Assembly (NCBI RefSeq): GCF_900111765.1
Contig: NZ_FOIB01000003.1
Coordinates: 496,001-560,000 of the forward strand
Length of the DNA: 64,000 bases
Reading direction: 5' to 3'
Source of the DNA: Myxococcus fulvus
Lineage (GTDB): Bacteria; Myxococcota; Myxococcia; Myxococcales; Myxococcaceae
The position numbers were made by a program, and so were the translations under genes. The notes below the pieces were generated by a model that saw nothing but the letters and a program-made list of their open reading frames with translations, made no database searches and had not been told where the DNA came from. Positions 16,302 through 25,248 of the stretch are shown piece after piece. The first letter of the stretch is position 1. Every line of letters starts with the position of its first letter.

Positions 16302-17843
16302 CTAGGGGTCCGGAATCAGGAAGGGCACCCGGTAGGCGCGCGCGGCCGCGGGGAAGCCGCCCGTGGTCGCGGCGGCGACGTAGGCCGACAGGTTGGGGAA
16401 GGCATGGTCCCTGTCAGCGATTCCTCCGAGCCCCAACCATGACGCGAGTGTGAAGCCATACTGGTCCACGGAGAGTGAAGGCAACCATCGCCCCTTTCCA
16501 TCCACCGAGTCGGCGTTGTTCACCGCCCCCGACAGCAGGTCCAGGTTGGGATAGACGCCATGCAGGCGTCGGCCCTGGACGCGATCACCCACGACGATGG
16601 CGTGGCTTCCCCAGCCGTGGTCCGTGCCCCGCTCGCCGTTCTCCGCGAGCGTCCGGCCGAAGTCGCTCATGGTGAACAGCGTGGCCTGGGGTGGGTGCGC
16701 GCCGAAGACGCCCTGGTCCTTCAAGAGCGTCATCGCCTTCTGGAAGGCATCCAATGAGAAGTCGAGCTGGGCGAGCAGGGCGGTGTGCGTCGTGTCCTGG
16801 CCCGCGTGCGTGTCGAAGCCGCCGAGGCCCGCGGAGAACATCTGCCGACGCACCCCCAGGCCTCCGCTCGCGGCGGGCATGGCGCCGGCGACCAGGTCTC
16901 TCACCACCTGGAAGAGCTGCGAGGGCAGCGTCCAGCCGGAGGTGCCCGCGGGCGGGGTGAAGTAGCCCGCGAGCTCCACCTGGACGTCCTCGAGCAGCGC
17001 GCCCCAGGCCGCCTCCCTCGCGGCGGCGCGCGCGGCGGAGAACGTCTGCGCGGTGGTGAAGACGCCGCCGTAGCTCGCCTCGAGCGTGACGCCGTTGTGG
17101 ATGGCCAGCACGTCCTCGAGCGCCTGGGTGCGCAGCGTGTTGAAGGCCGCGCCCTGGGCGGGCGTGAGCCCCAGCTCACCGGAGGGGGACACCATGAGCG
17201 GCTGTCGCTCGGCCCCCGCGGTGAAGAGCGCCTTGCCGCCGAAGGACGTCACCTCCGGGTAGTCGCCGGGGTTGAGGCCGTGGAGCCGGTCCGCGGTGCG
17301 CCCGCCCCAGCCGGTGGCCTTGTTCTCCAGCAGCGGCGGCAGGTCCACGGTGGACGGGTTGGAGATGGCGCTGGCCCAGGCGTCCTGCTGGTCGCTGTGT
17401 GAGAAGAGGTTGTCGGGACGGGCCACGGTGCCCTGCTCGTAGTCCTGCTTGCGCATGGGCAGGGAGAGCGGACCGACGTTGCACACGAAGGCGGCGCGCT
17501 CCGCCTCGAACAGGGCCTGGAGCTTCTCGAGCGCGGGATGCAGCCCATAGGCCCCCGCGGCCATGCCGACGGGGTTGACGGTGCGCAGGTCCCCCAGCGG
17601 GATGCCGAGGGTGGAGCGCGCGTCGAGGTACTGCCCATGGGCGATGTTGGAGCGGGGCACGAGCAGGTTGTTGGCGTCATTGCCTCCCAGGAGGAAGACA
17701 CACACCGTGGCGCGGTAGCCGGCGTAACCGGACAGCGTCGCGGCGGCGGCGTCCCCGAGCCACCGGGGGAAGGTGGAGGACACGGTCAGCGCGCCCAGGC
17801 CCAGCGAGGTGTTCCGCAGGAATCGTCGTCGTGAGAAGTCCAT
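16302..17843 (-). CDS. DUF1501 family protein with Tat signal
   Basis: 513 residues. The N-terminus carries a twin-arginine signal (SRRRFLRNTSLGLGALTVSS), so the protein is exported folded. The body matches the DUF1501 family (sulfatase/alkaline-phosphatase-like fold): VCVFLLGGNDANNLLVPR, SHSDQQDAWA, GGFDTHAGQD, TMSDFGRTLAENGERGTDHGWGSHAIVVG. The GGFDTH and TDHG(W/H) motifs are characteristic. DUF1501 genes are regularly paired with DUF1800 genes, as here, where the DUF1800 stop lies three bases upstream. Biochemical function is not established. Confidence 0.9.
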   Translation of the reverse strand: MDFSRRRFLRNTSLGLGALTVSSTFPRWLGDAAAATLSGYAGYRATVCVFLLGGNDANNLLVPRSNIAHGQYLDARSTLGIPLGDLRTVNPVGMAAGAYGLHPALEKLQALFEAERAAFVCNVGPLSLPMRKQDYEQGTVARPDNLFSHSDQQDAWASAISNPSTVDLPPLLENKATGWGGRTADRLHGLNPGDYPEVTSFGGKALFTAGAERQPLMVSPSGELGLTPAQGAAFNTLRTQALEDVLAIHNGVTLEASYGGVFTTAQTFSAARAAAREAAWGALLEDVQVELAGYFTPPAGTSGWTLPSQLFQVVRDLVAGAMPAASGGLGVRRQMFSAGLGGFDTHAGQDTTHTALLAQLDFSLDAFQKAMTLLKDQGVFGAHPPQATLFTMSDFGRTLAENGERGTDHGWGSHAIVVGDRVQGRRLHGVYPNLDLLSGAVNNADSVDGKGRWLPSLSVDQYGFTLASWLGLGGIADRDHAFPNLSAYVAAATTGGFPAAARAYRVPFLIPDP

Positions 17844-17846
17844 GGT

Positions 17847-19517
17847 TCACCTCTGGATCTGGAACTCGGGGGAGAGGGACGTGAGGTACACCGCGAGCCG
17901 CTTCCTGCGCGTGAGGTCTCCGGCGTCCGGATGGGAGATGGCGTTGAGGACCACGTCGTGGAGGTCCTCGGACATGGTGCCGTGCAGCCAGTAGCGGTCG
18001 AGCCACTGGACCAGGTCCGCGGAGGCGGAGGGCAGGATGTCCAGGTCCACGAGCACGCCCCGGGTGGCGGTGGTGGCCCTGAAGAGCAGGTCGTGCGTGA
18101 CGTTGGCCCGCGCCGTGACGGTGGCGGTGTCGAGGATGGCGAACTCGGGACCGAGCAGTCCTCCGCCTCCTGGGGCCGGAGCGCCGGGCGGGTAGTAGCT
18201 GAAGACCGAGGGCGCGCGGGGCACGTGCTGGCCCATGTCCTGGCTCCAGTCACTCAGCAGGGCGCCGGGGTCCTGCGTCCCTCCGAGCGTGTCGAGCGTG
18301 CCGTTGAGCCCGCGGACCAGCGTGGTGACGTGGAGCGCGGGCGGACGCAGGTGTCCGAAGGTCGCGAGCTGTGACGCGGGGGGCGTGGCGCCGCGCGCCT
18401 CGTCGTGCTGGAGGATGCGGCGGATGACGGTGCGCAGGTCCCCGCGTTTGCCGCTGCCGTTGTCCTTGAAGGCATTGACGATGTCCTGCACGTAGGCCTG
18501 GCTGGGGTTGCTGGTGACCAGGTGTTGGATGAGCTGCTTGCAGAGGAAGGGCGGCAGGTTGGGGTCGTTGAAGATGTTGTCCAGCGCCTCTTCCATGTGT
18601 TGGCGCGCGCCGGCGCCGGGCGTGGTCCAGACGCCCCGGAGCAGCTCCCGGGACGTGCGGTCATGGTTGACGTCGCAGTCCATCATCGGCGCGGTGTAGG
18701 TCGCGGGATTCGAGCGGCCGAGGGCGGGGCAGGTGGGCGCCGCGTACGTCCAACCCGAGAGGGTGTGGGCGAAGGCCTGGACGTGCGCCTCGGTGTAGAC
18801 GGGCACCTTCTCACCGGCCACCAGCACGGGCTCGCCGTTCTCCTGGAGCTGGTAGAGGCCCAGCGTGAAGAGCTGGAGCAGCTCCCGCGCGTAGTTCTCG
18901 TTGGGGGCGATGGGCTGGCCGTTCGGCTTGAAGGCCTTGTTGTTCGCCAGGTCCAGGTAGGTGCCCATGGCGGGGTGCAGCGTCACGTCCTCCATCAACT
19001 GGCGGAAGTCGCCGAACGCGCGCTGGTTGAGGAGGTTGAGGTAGCTGGCCATCGCCACGCGCGGCTCGGGCTCTGGCGTGGAGATGATGTTGGGGATGCC
19101 GTTCTGCGAGACGACGAGGACCTGGGACAGCGCGAAGGCCACGCGCTGGCGCAGCTGGTCCTGTCCATGGATGGCGTGGTGGAAGAACTGCGAGCCCAGG
19201 TCCGGGGTGGCCAGACCGTCGAACGTCGAGCGCGGTGCGGCGAACTGCTCGGTGATGGCCTGCCGGATGCCCACGGCCATGATGTGCTCCACGGAGTCGC
19301 CGGGCGGAGGCGTGACGCCGTGGGCCAGGCGCGGGCCGAACGTCGCCTGCTCCAGGAACCGCAGCGCGTTGGGCTCGCTCGGGGTGTCCAGGGGCTCGGC
19401 GCGTTGCGTCTGCTGGCCGGGTGTCTCGGGTGGGGGTGTGTCGGGACCGGGAGGTCCCTCCTCGGGCACACAGGCCAGCGTGCACACGAGGAGGGATAGC
19501 GTGAGGCGTCGAATCAT
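17847..19517 (-). CDS. DUF1800 family lipoprotein
   Basis: 556 residues from the ATG at 19517, which has a GGAG ribosome-binding site; the frame is open further upstream but without a credible start. Lipoprotein signal MIRRLTLSLLVCTLAC puts the lipidated Cys at 17. The family core is clear: RFLEQATFGP near the start, FFHHAIHGQDQLRQRVAFALSQVLVVS, NENYARELLQLFTLG, and a C-terminal stretch with LLSDWSQDMGQHV. It forms an operon with the DUF1501 gene. Both are probably on the cell surface or in the periplasm. Role unknown. Confidence 0.9.
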   Translation of the reverse strand: MIRRLTLSLLVCTLACVPEEGPPGPDTPPPETPGQQTQRAEPLDTPSEPNALRFLEQATFGPRLAHGVTPPPGDSVEHIMAVGIRQAITEQFAAPRSTFDGLATPDLGSQFFHHAIHGQDQLRQRVAFALSQVLVVSQNGIPNIISTPEPEPRVAMASYLNLLNQRAFGDFRQLMEDVTLHPAMGTYLDLANNKAFKPNGQPIAPNENYARELLQLFTLGLYQLQENGEPVLVAGEKVPVYTEAHVQAFAHTLSGWTYAAPTCPALGRSNPATYTAPMMDCDVNHDRTSRELLRGVWTTPGAGARQHMEEALDNIFNDPNLPPFLCKQLIQHLVTSNPSQAYVQDIVNAFKDNGSGKRGDLRTVIRRILQHDEARGATPPASQLATFGHLRPPALHVTTLVRGLNGTLDTLGGTQDPGALLSDWSQDMGQHVPRAPSVFSYYPPGAPAPGGGGLLGPEFAILDTATVTARANVTHDLLFRATTATRGVLVDLDILPSASADLVQWLDRYWLHGTMSEDLHDVVLNAISHPDAGDLTRRKRLAVYLTSLSPEFQIQR

Positions 19518-19889
19518 CCGGGAGTGCTCCTTCAACGGGTTCGTGAAAAGGGGGCGGAAATCCCCCGGGACACAAAACACTGAAGTCCCGAAAAGGTTGC
19601 TATCCTTGTGGATTTTCCCGAGGGGCCGTCCCTGATGAGCGCAGCCCGCGAAGCATGGGTTTGCTGGTTCTGGAATTTCACAAGAAAGGCTCGACGCGTG
19701 TCTGGAGCACCTGTGGACAGCGCATGGCCCTCCCGGGCCACTGCTCCGGCATGACTGGGAAATAAAGGCGCCCGTTTCCCCCTCGCGCGGACCCGATGAT
19801 TTCTCCCGCCTCCGGGGGCCCCGAGGTGTCAACGATTGGCACTGCGGGTGCAATCACTAGACAACGGACAATGGGTCCGGGAGGCGCAA
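19518..19889. other. Divergent intergenic region
   Basis: 372 bases between the divergent DUF1800 gene and the lipoprotein gene at 19890. It holds the sigma-54-like site listed separately. No credible short gene or RNA was seen; the small frames here overlap only shadows. Confidence 0.5.
19837..19852 (+). promoter_or_regulatory. Sigma-54-type (-24/-12) promoter
   Basis: TGGCAC, five bases, then GTGCA: the invariant GG and GC pairs have the correct 10-base separation. It is close to the consensus TGGCACG-N4-TTGCA. The expected start of transcription is about 19864, 26 bases ahead of the GTG start at 19890 with its GGGAGG ribosome-binding site. It overlaps, and so argues against, a TTG start at 19836. 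Confidence 0.6.
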
Positions 19890-21842
19890 GTGATTGTGAC
19901 ACAGTGCAGGAGGGGATGGGGTTGGTTGCCCATCCTGGGGATGGTGGTGGGGTGTGGCGGCGCGGTGGTCGAGACGACCGGGGAGCCGAGGCTCCAGGGC
20001 ACGGAGCTGACGGCGGAGGCACCTCCGCCTGGGTGCGAGGACCTGGGGGCCGAGTACTCCCCGACATGGCGCCCCCTGGATGACAGCTACGTCGCGCGGG
20101 ACGCGCCTGACACGCCGCACGACACCTCCGAGGTGCTCGTCTCCGACGGCTCCCCCCGGCAAGAGGCCTACCTGCGCTTCCGTGTCGATGTCGGGTCGAC
20201 CGTCAACATCCTCCAGGCGACGCTGAGGCTCTACGCCCAGGATGGCTCGAGCAACGGCCCCGCCGTGTATGCCACCTCCCCGGACTGGTCCGCCGCCGCG
20301 CTGACGTGGAACAACCGGCCCGCTCCGCTCGGCGCCCCGCTCGCGAACGTGGGCGCCATCGCCTCCGGCACCTTCGTGGAGTACGACGTCACGGCCCACG
20401 TGACAGGCAATGGCCTGTATTCCTTCGCACTCCTCCCCGAGGTGGGCGACGGAGCTGACTTCGTCTCGTCCCGGCATGCCAGGTATGACCGGAGCCCCAC
20501 GCTGCGGCTGCGGGTGCGTGAGGCCCGGCTCCGGTGCCAGCACCAGGGGACTGGCGGCAACGTCACCCAGGTCCTCCGCCCGGATACGCTGCCCCGGGGC
20601 CTGGCCACGGATGGTGATGGCGGCTTCGCCACCGTGGAGACGTACTCCACGGATACCGGCATGGGAATGCGATTGACCCGATACGGGGCCAATGGCTCCC
20701 AGGCGTGGCTGCGGGACTTCCCCGGGGTCGGGGGCTGGGCGACGTTCGGCGGCATCGAATTGACGCCCCTGGGCAACATCCTCCTGCACGGAAGCTTCAC
20801 GGGCCCGGTGGACTTCGGCACCGGCCCTCTCTCCGGCACGGGGGCTGGCATGACGGGCCTCTTCATCGCGAAGTTCAGCCCCACCGGGCAGCTCGTCTGG
20901 GGCAAGGCCTTCCGCGCGTTCGTCGACGAGCAGGGCACGCCCCGGCAGGCGTATTTCGGGGCCAGCGACATCGCCACCGACGCGAACGGCAGCCTCATCA
21001 TCGTCGGCGGTTTCCGGGGGCGCGCGGACCTGGGCGGAGGCACCCTGGACGCGGGGCCCTTCAGCCAGGAGCCCATCGCCCGACGGGGAATGTTCCTCGC
21101 GAAGTTCTCCTGGGAGGGGACGCACCTGTGGTCCCGAGCCTTCGCCGCGGGCGCCGACTGGGACACGCTCGGCCTGAGCGTGGCCACCGACAGCCAGGGG
21201 CGCGTCCTGGTGGGAGGCACCACGAGCGGAACCAATGAGCTGGGCTCGGAGGCCTGGAAGACGCCCTTCATCGCGCGCTTCCTGTCCACCGGTGAGTCGG
21301 ACTGGGTGCGCCGCCTCGAGGGGGCCCTGGGCAACATCACGGGGGTGGCGGTGCTGCCGGGAGACGCCGTGGCCTTCAGCGGCGATGTCAGAGGCACCTT
21401 CACCTTCGCGGGCACTTCGCTGTCGAACCCCACGGAGAACTCCGACGGGGTGCTGGGAGTGCTCGAGTCCTCCTCGGCGGACCGCTGGGGACGTCTGTAC
21501 GGCGGCATCTTCGCCGAACGCGTCGCCGGCCTCTTCGTGGACGCCCAGGGCAATCTGATGACGGGCGGGGTGTTCGACTACGAGACGGACCTGGGGGGCG
21601 GCACCTTGAATCCCTACCAGGCCAGCGAGGGGAGTCCCTTCATCGTCAGTCATGGCCCCGATGGCACCCACCGCTGGTCTCGCGCCGTGGGGGAGGGCTT
21701 GAACCTGTCATTGCTGGGCCTGACGTCCTCGGGTGACGCGCTCTTCGGCGGCTACCTCGAGGATGGCGAGGTCATCCGCGTGGACCAGACGGAGTACTCC
21801 GTCGAGGGAGGCAAGGGCCTCATCCTGAGGCTGTCGCCCTGA
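19890..21842 (+). CDS. Surface lipoprotein with DNRLRE/CBM96-like domain and beta-propeller-like repeats
   Basis: 650 residues from the GTG at 19890. Signal ends at MVVGCGG, a lipobox, so it is probably lipid-anchored. Residues about 55-205 resemble the DNRLRE/CBM96 domain (EAYLRFRVDV, ILQATLRLYAQDGS, WSAAALTWNNRPAP, VEYDVTAHV). The rest has four or more repeats of about 60-90 residues built on the pattern GGF-x-G-x-x-DLGGG ... FIAKFSPTG-x-x-W-x-(K/R)AF, like SBBP/delta-60 propeller repeats in myxobacterial surface proteins. A role in adhesion or carbohydrate contact is inferred. The sigma-54-like promoter suggests regulation by an enhancer-binding protein. Confidence 0.82.
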   Translation: MIVTQCRRGWGWLPILGMVVGCGGAVVETTGEPRLQGTELTAEAPPPGCEDLGAEYSPTWRPLDDSYVARDAPDTPHDTSEVLVSDGSPRQEAYLRFRVDVGSTVNILQATLRLYAQDGSSNGPAVYATSPDWSAAALTWNNRPAPLGAPLANVGAIASGTFVEYDVTAHVTGNGLYSFALLPEVGDGADFVSSRHARYDRSPTLRLRVREARLRCQHQGTGGNVTQVLRPDTLPRGLATDGDGGFATVETYSTDTGMGMRLTRYGANGSQAWLRDFPGVGGWATFGGIELTPLGNILLHGSFTGPVDFGTGPLSGTGAGMTGLFIAKFSPTGQLVWGKAFRAFVDEQGTPRQAYFGASDIATDANGSLIIVGGFRGRADLGGGTLDAGPFSQEPIARRGMFLAKFSWEGTHLWSRAFAAGADWDTLGLSVATDSQGRVLVGGTTSGTNELGSEAWKTPFIARFLSTGESDWVRRLEGALGNITGVAVLPGDAVAFSGDVRGTFTFAGTSLSNPTENSDGVLGVLESSSADRWGRLYGGIFAERVAGLFVDAQGNLMTGGVFDYETDLGGGTLNPYQASEGSPFIVSHGPDGTHRWSRAVGEGLNLSLLGLTSSGDALFGGYLEDGEVIRVDQTEYSVEGGKGLILRLSP

Positions 21843-21891
21843 GTCCACGGGGCGAGGCTGTTGGCCACGGCGGTCCAGTGGATGTCCAAGG

Positions 21892-24849
21892 TCACTCCTC
21901 GATTCGTTCCCAGTGCCCGGGTGACTTGTAGAGGGCGAGGTCGGTCGAGGTGAGCGCCTGGTTCAACGCTTCCTCCTGACCGCCCTCGTCGTAGTGCACG
22001 GACTGGATTCCGTTGCCGTCGGCGATCTGCAGCTCGCCGTTCCAGGACACCACGGCCACGCTGACTCCCTTCGCCTGGCAGTACTGGACCAGCTCATCGT
22101 CCCCGGCGTAGATGCCGGGGACCTCCTGCATCGCGGCGTAGACGTCGTTTGGAACCTCGTCGCGGTCGGCCATCAGCCGGTGCGCCGACGTGGTGGTCCT
22201 CGGCGTCTGGTGGAGCGCGGCAATCATGTTCCAGGCGTTGATGTTGTCCCGGTCCTGGGGCATCTGCCGCCTGACGTCGGCGATCTGCCGCCGCAGGTCG
22301 AGGACCTCCGTGGGGTCCAGGTCGCGTCCCTCCAGGGCGTGGAACAGGCAATCCCCTCCGCCCTCATTCCGCGTGAGCGTGAACCTGCTCCCGGGGATGT
22401 CGCGCCGGATGGAGTCGGAGTCACCCTCCTGCTTCTTGGCCGGCTCGGAGCCGACATGCATCACGTCGAGGTCGACCTCGTCCCTGGCATGCCCGTCCTC
22501 CCGCCCTCCCAGGCGGATGGCGCGGGGCACCGTGTCGAGCAGACCGCGGAACGTGTCCCATCGCCGCATCTGCTCGAAGCCCGCCTCACTGGCGTCCCAC
22601 TCCTCGTCCGGGACCGCGTCTTTCGCCACCTCGGACATGGGGACGAACCTGCCCGGGGTCATCAGGTCGAGCGCTCCGTCCACGGCGGTCGGGTAGTGGA
22701 ACGCCTTGTAGGGAACGCCGAAGTTCTGCGCCACGTCCAGCGTCTCATGGAAGGTGTGGACCGGCGTCAGGCCCTGGTTGTAGGTGCGGGCCCAATAGGC
22801 GAACAGCGCGTAGGCCACCGCCGTCTTCTCCGCGTCGGAGCCTCCGACCCGCTCGACGAGTTGCAGCATCCTCGCCGTGGTCATCGAGCGCCCGGCGGTG
22901 ATGGGGGCTGACATGAGCCGCGCGAGCAGCGTGTCCGGGTTGTTCTCCAGCCGGGTTCCCACGTTTCGCCGCCCCTTGGCCTTCGACGACTTGTCGACGG
23001 CTCCGACGGTGACCCGCTTGAGCTTGTCCTTGGCGCGCTCCTGCTGCTGCGCCTTGAGGTAGCTGGCAATCATCCCGTAGGGCGGCAGCTTCTGACCCTC
23101 TTCCGCGCGGCCCTCCACGGTCTGCTGCGGAGTCTGGTTGTCGTTGAAGCTGAGTTGTCCAAGGCCCTCGAACGCGAGCCTGGCCTTGCGGGACTCGATC
23201 TTGCCCTGCAGTTCGGCGATCTCCTGCTCCAGGGACTCCCGCTCCTCGGACGTCGTGGCCGCCTTCACCGCCTTCTGCAGGCGTCCTATCCTGTCGATGG
23301 CCGCGAGCGACTTCTCGGCCGCGCGAATCGCTCGCTTGATGGTGAGGTCGAGCAGGACTTCGTCGCGTTCCTCCTGGTCCACCTTCTTGGTGGCGCGATA
23401 GTGCCGGACGCGGGGAGGTTGGTCCCCGGTGAACTCGGAGCGGTCCTCGTCGAGCATGGTGGTTTCGAACGCCTTGTCGGGCGCGTCCGGCAGCACCGGC
23501 ACGACGCCGAGCGTCTCGTGGACCTTCGCCGCCATGGACCCGGCGCCCGACGAGCTCCACCGCTCCATCAGGTCATGCAGGAAGGTGATCTGCTCGGTGA
23601 TGACCCGCTTGTTCTCGGAGATGGCCCCGGTCGGCTCGCGCTTGTCGGTGTCCTTGAACATGCTGAAGAGGCTGGTGACGGTCTTCTGCCAGGAATAGCT
23701 GCCGACCAGGCGACGCTCGAGGGGTTCGACGAGCTGTCGGAAGGATGAGACTTCCATTCCCATGTACTGGTCGACCTTCTGCCTGAGGGATTCGAGCTGC
23801 GCCCTCACCCAGTCGTCGTTGTTGACGAGGTCGGCCAGCTGGCCTTCGTAGGCCACGTTCTTCTGGTACTGGGGATGTGTTTCGTGCGCGAGGGCGAGCG
23901 CCAGCTCCTCGATGTTCTCGAACTCCTTCCACTCGGCCCGCTCGTCGACGCCCGTGGTGGAGGCGACCACCGTCGAATGCGCGCCAATCCAGCGGGCGAG
24001 TGTCCTCTTGATGAGGTCTTCACGCTCGAGGGCATGCTCCTTCAGGCCCTTCCATACGGCGACATTCCTGGGGCTGACTCCTTCCTGCGGCGTGGGCTCA
24101 TCCGGCAGCCCGCGAAGGAACTCCATCACCTGGCCCAGGACCTCCTCGTGGTCATCCATCGACAGGAGCCGCTTCATCGTCGAGCCGGAGAACAGGTGGT
24201 ACCAGGAGGTGGGCTCCCTCCCCAGGATGACGGAGCGCTGCACCGTGTCGCCCGCCGATGAGACTCGCTGCAGGGGGGCGGTGCCGTCCTCCAGTCGGGT
24301 GGCGGCGGCGCGTGCGCCCATGCGGTCCGCCTCCGCTTCCAGGGCGGGCTCGTCGTTCACGTCGAAGCCCTGGGCCTGGGTGGTGGGCGAGACACGCCCC
24401 TGCGCCTGCTGTACGACGTGCCACGCCTCGTGAGGCAGGTTGCGCTCCTGGCCTGGCGCCAGATGGATGTCGGTCCCCTGGGCGTAGGCCAGGGCCTGGA
24501 GCTGCGCGGGCCGGGAGGAGTTGTAATGCACCTGGACATCGTCCAGGGACATCCCGGAGAGCGACTCGATGCCTGCCTTGAGGGTGGCAGGCAGGCCCGT
24601 GCGGTTCTGCTTCCGCTGGACAGGTCGGGACGAGAGTCTTCCCGCCAGCTTCGCCTGGGCGATGACGCGCGGACTCCGGTCGTACATCGACTGGAGTTGC
24701 ATCAGCGAGGCGACCCTCGAACCTTGGGGCGGTGTTTCTCCCGAAGGGGTGTGCTCCGGGAGGCTTCCGCTCACGCCGCTCCTGGCGGCGTGCTCACTCT
24801 CGGGCCTTGTTTCCGGAGCCTCCTCGGCCTTCGACGCGAACGTTTTCAA
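21892..24849 (-). CDS. DUF4157 (eCIS-associated) protein with C-terminal OTU-like cysteine protease
   Basis: 985 residues. Residues about 83-180 form the DUF4157/eCIS-core domain with a zincin-like HEAWH (140-144) and LSGMSLDDVQVHYNSSRPA ahead of it. In other bacteria this domain marks toxins or cargo linked to contractile injection systems. The middle is helical, with a coiled coil around 510-570. Residues about 820-985 look like an OTU deubiquitinase: GGGDCLFHAL with the catalytic Cys834 preceded by Asp833, YAGDDELVQYCQAKGVSVAVV, and GHWERI supplying His979. No signal peptide, as expected for particle-loaded cargo. The start is a TTG at 24849 with GGAAGG upstream. It stands alone, 6 kb from the tail operon. 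Confidence 0.85.
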   Translation of the reverse strand: MKTFASKAEEAPETRPESEHAARSGVSGSLPEHTPSGETPPQGSRVASLMQLQSMYDRSPRVIAQAKLAGRLSSRPVQRKQNRTGLPATLKAGIESLSGMSLDDVQVHYNSSRPAQLQALAYAQGTDIHLAPGQERNLPHEAWHVVQQAQGRVSPTTQAQGFDVNDEPALEAEADRMGARAAATRLEDGTAPLQRVSSAGDTVQRSVILGREPTSWYHLFSGSTMKRLLSMDDHEEVLGQVMEFLRGLPDEPTPQEGVSPRNVAVWKGLKEHALEREDLIKRTLARWIGAHSTVVASTTGVDERAEWKEFENIEELALALAHETHPQYQKNVAYEGQLADLVNNDDWVRAQLESLRQKVDQYMGMEVSSFRQLVEPLERRLVGSYSWQKTVTSLFSMFKDTDKREPTGAISENKRVITEQITFLHDLMERWSSSGAGSMAAKVHETLGVVPVLPDAPDKAFETTMLDEDRSEFTGDQPPRVRHYRATKKVDQEERDEVLLDLTIKRAIRAAEKSLAAIDRIGRLQKAVKAATTSEERESLEQEIAELQGKIESRKARLAFEGLGQLSFNDNQTPQQTVEGRAEEGQKLPPYGMIASYLKAQQQERAKDKLKRVTVGAVDKSSKAKGRRNVGTRLENNPDTLLARLMSAPITAGRSMTTARMLQLVERVGGSDAEKTAVAYALFAYWARTYNQGLTPVHTFHETLDVAQNFGVPYKAFHYPTAVDGALDLMTPGRFVPMSEVAKDAVPDEEWDASEAGFEQMRRWDTFRGLLDTVPRAIRLGGREDGHARDEVDLDVMHVGSEPAKKQEGDSDSIRRDIPGSRFTLTRNEGGGDCLFHALEGRDLDPTEVLDLRRQIADVRRQMPQDRDNINAWNMIAALHQTPRTTTSAHRLMADRDEVPNDVYAAMQEVPGIYAGDDELVQYCQAKGVSVAVVSWNGELQIADGNGIQSVHYDEGGQEEALNQALTSTDLALYKSPGHWERIEE

Positions 24850-25248
24850 GCAAGGCCTTCCGGAGGGCCGAGGCGCGGCGATTCACCGCTCACTCAACGC
24901 CGATTGAAGAGCTGTGTGGGTGTCTGGAAGTGTGACAGCCCAAGCGGGAAGCGGAAAGGAGCGGGGACGTCTCTCAGCTGGGCTTGACCTGCCAGGGAGA
25001 TTCCTCCATCGCTTCGAGGCGACCGCCTGCGTCCATCCCTGTAACCTGACAGGAATACTGTTTGCCGCCCTGCGCCATCGAGCGGGCGGGCACGAGTGAC
25101 TCCGGGTGAATTGTCGATTCCGCGACATTCGTCTGTCCTTTGGGTCATACCCGCAGTGTGTGTTTCTTCACTTTTCTATACGGTGTTCTCGCCGTGCCGG
25201 CCGGCGCCAGTCCCTGGCCGCCGTCAACGCAGCCGAGGAGAACCTGTC
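24850..25248. other. Divergent intergenic region
   Basis: 399 bases between the DUF4157-OTU gene (minus) and the lipoprotein at 25249 (plus). A short inverted repeat GGCCTTCCGGAGGGCC lies at 24855-24870, just in front of the minus-strand gene and overlapping its ribosome-binding site. A TATACG hexamer near 25177 may be a -10 element for the plus-strand gene, but its -35 is poor. Nothing else seen. Confidence 0.4.
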
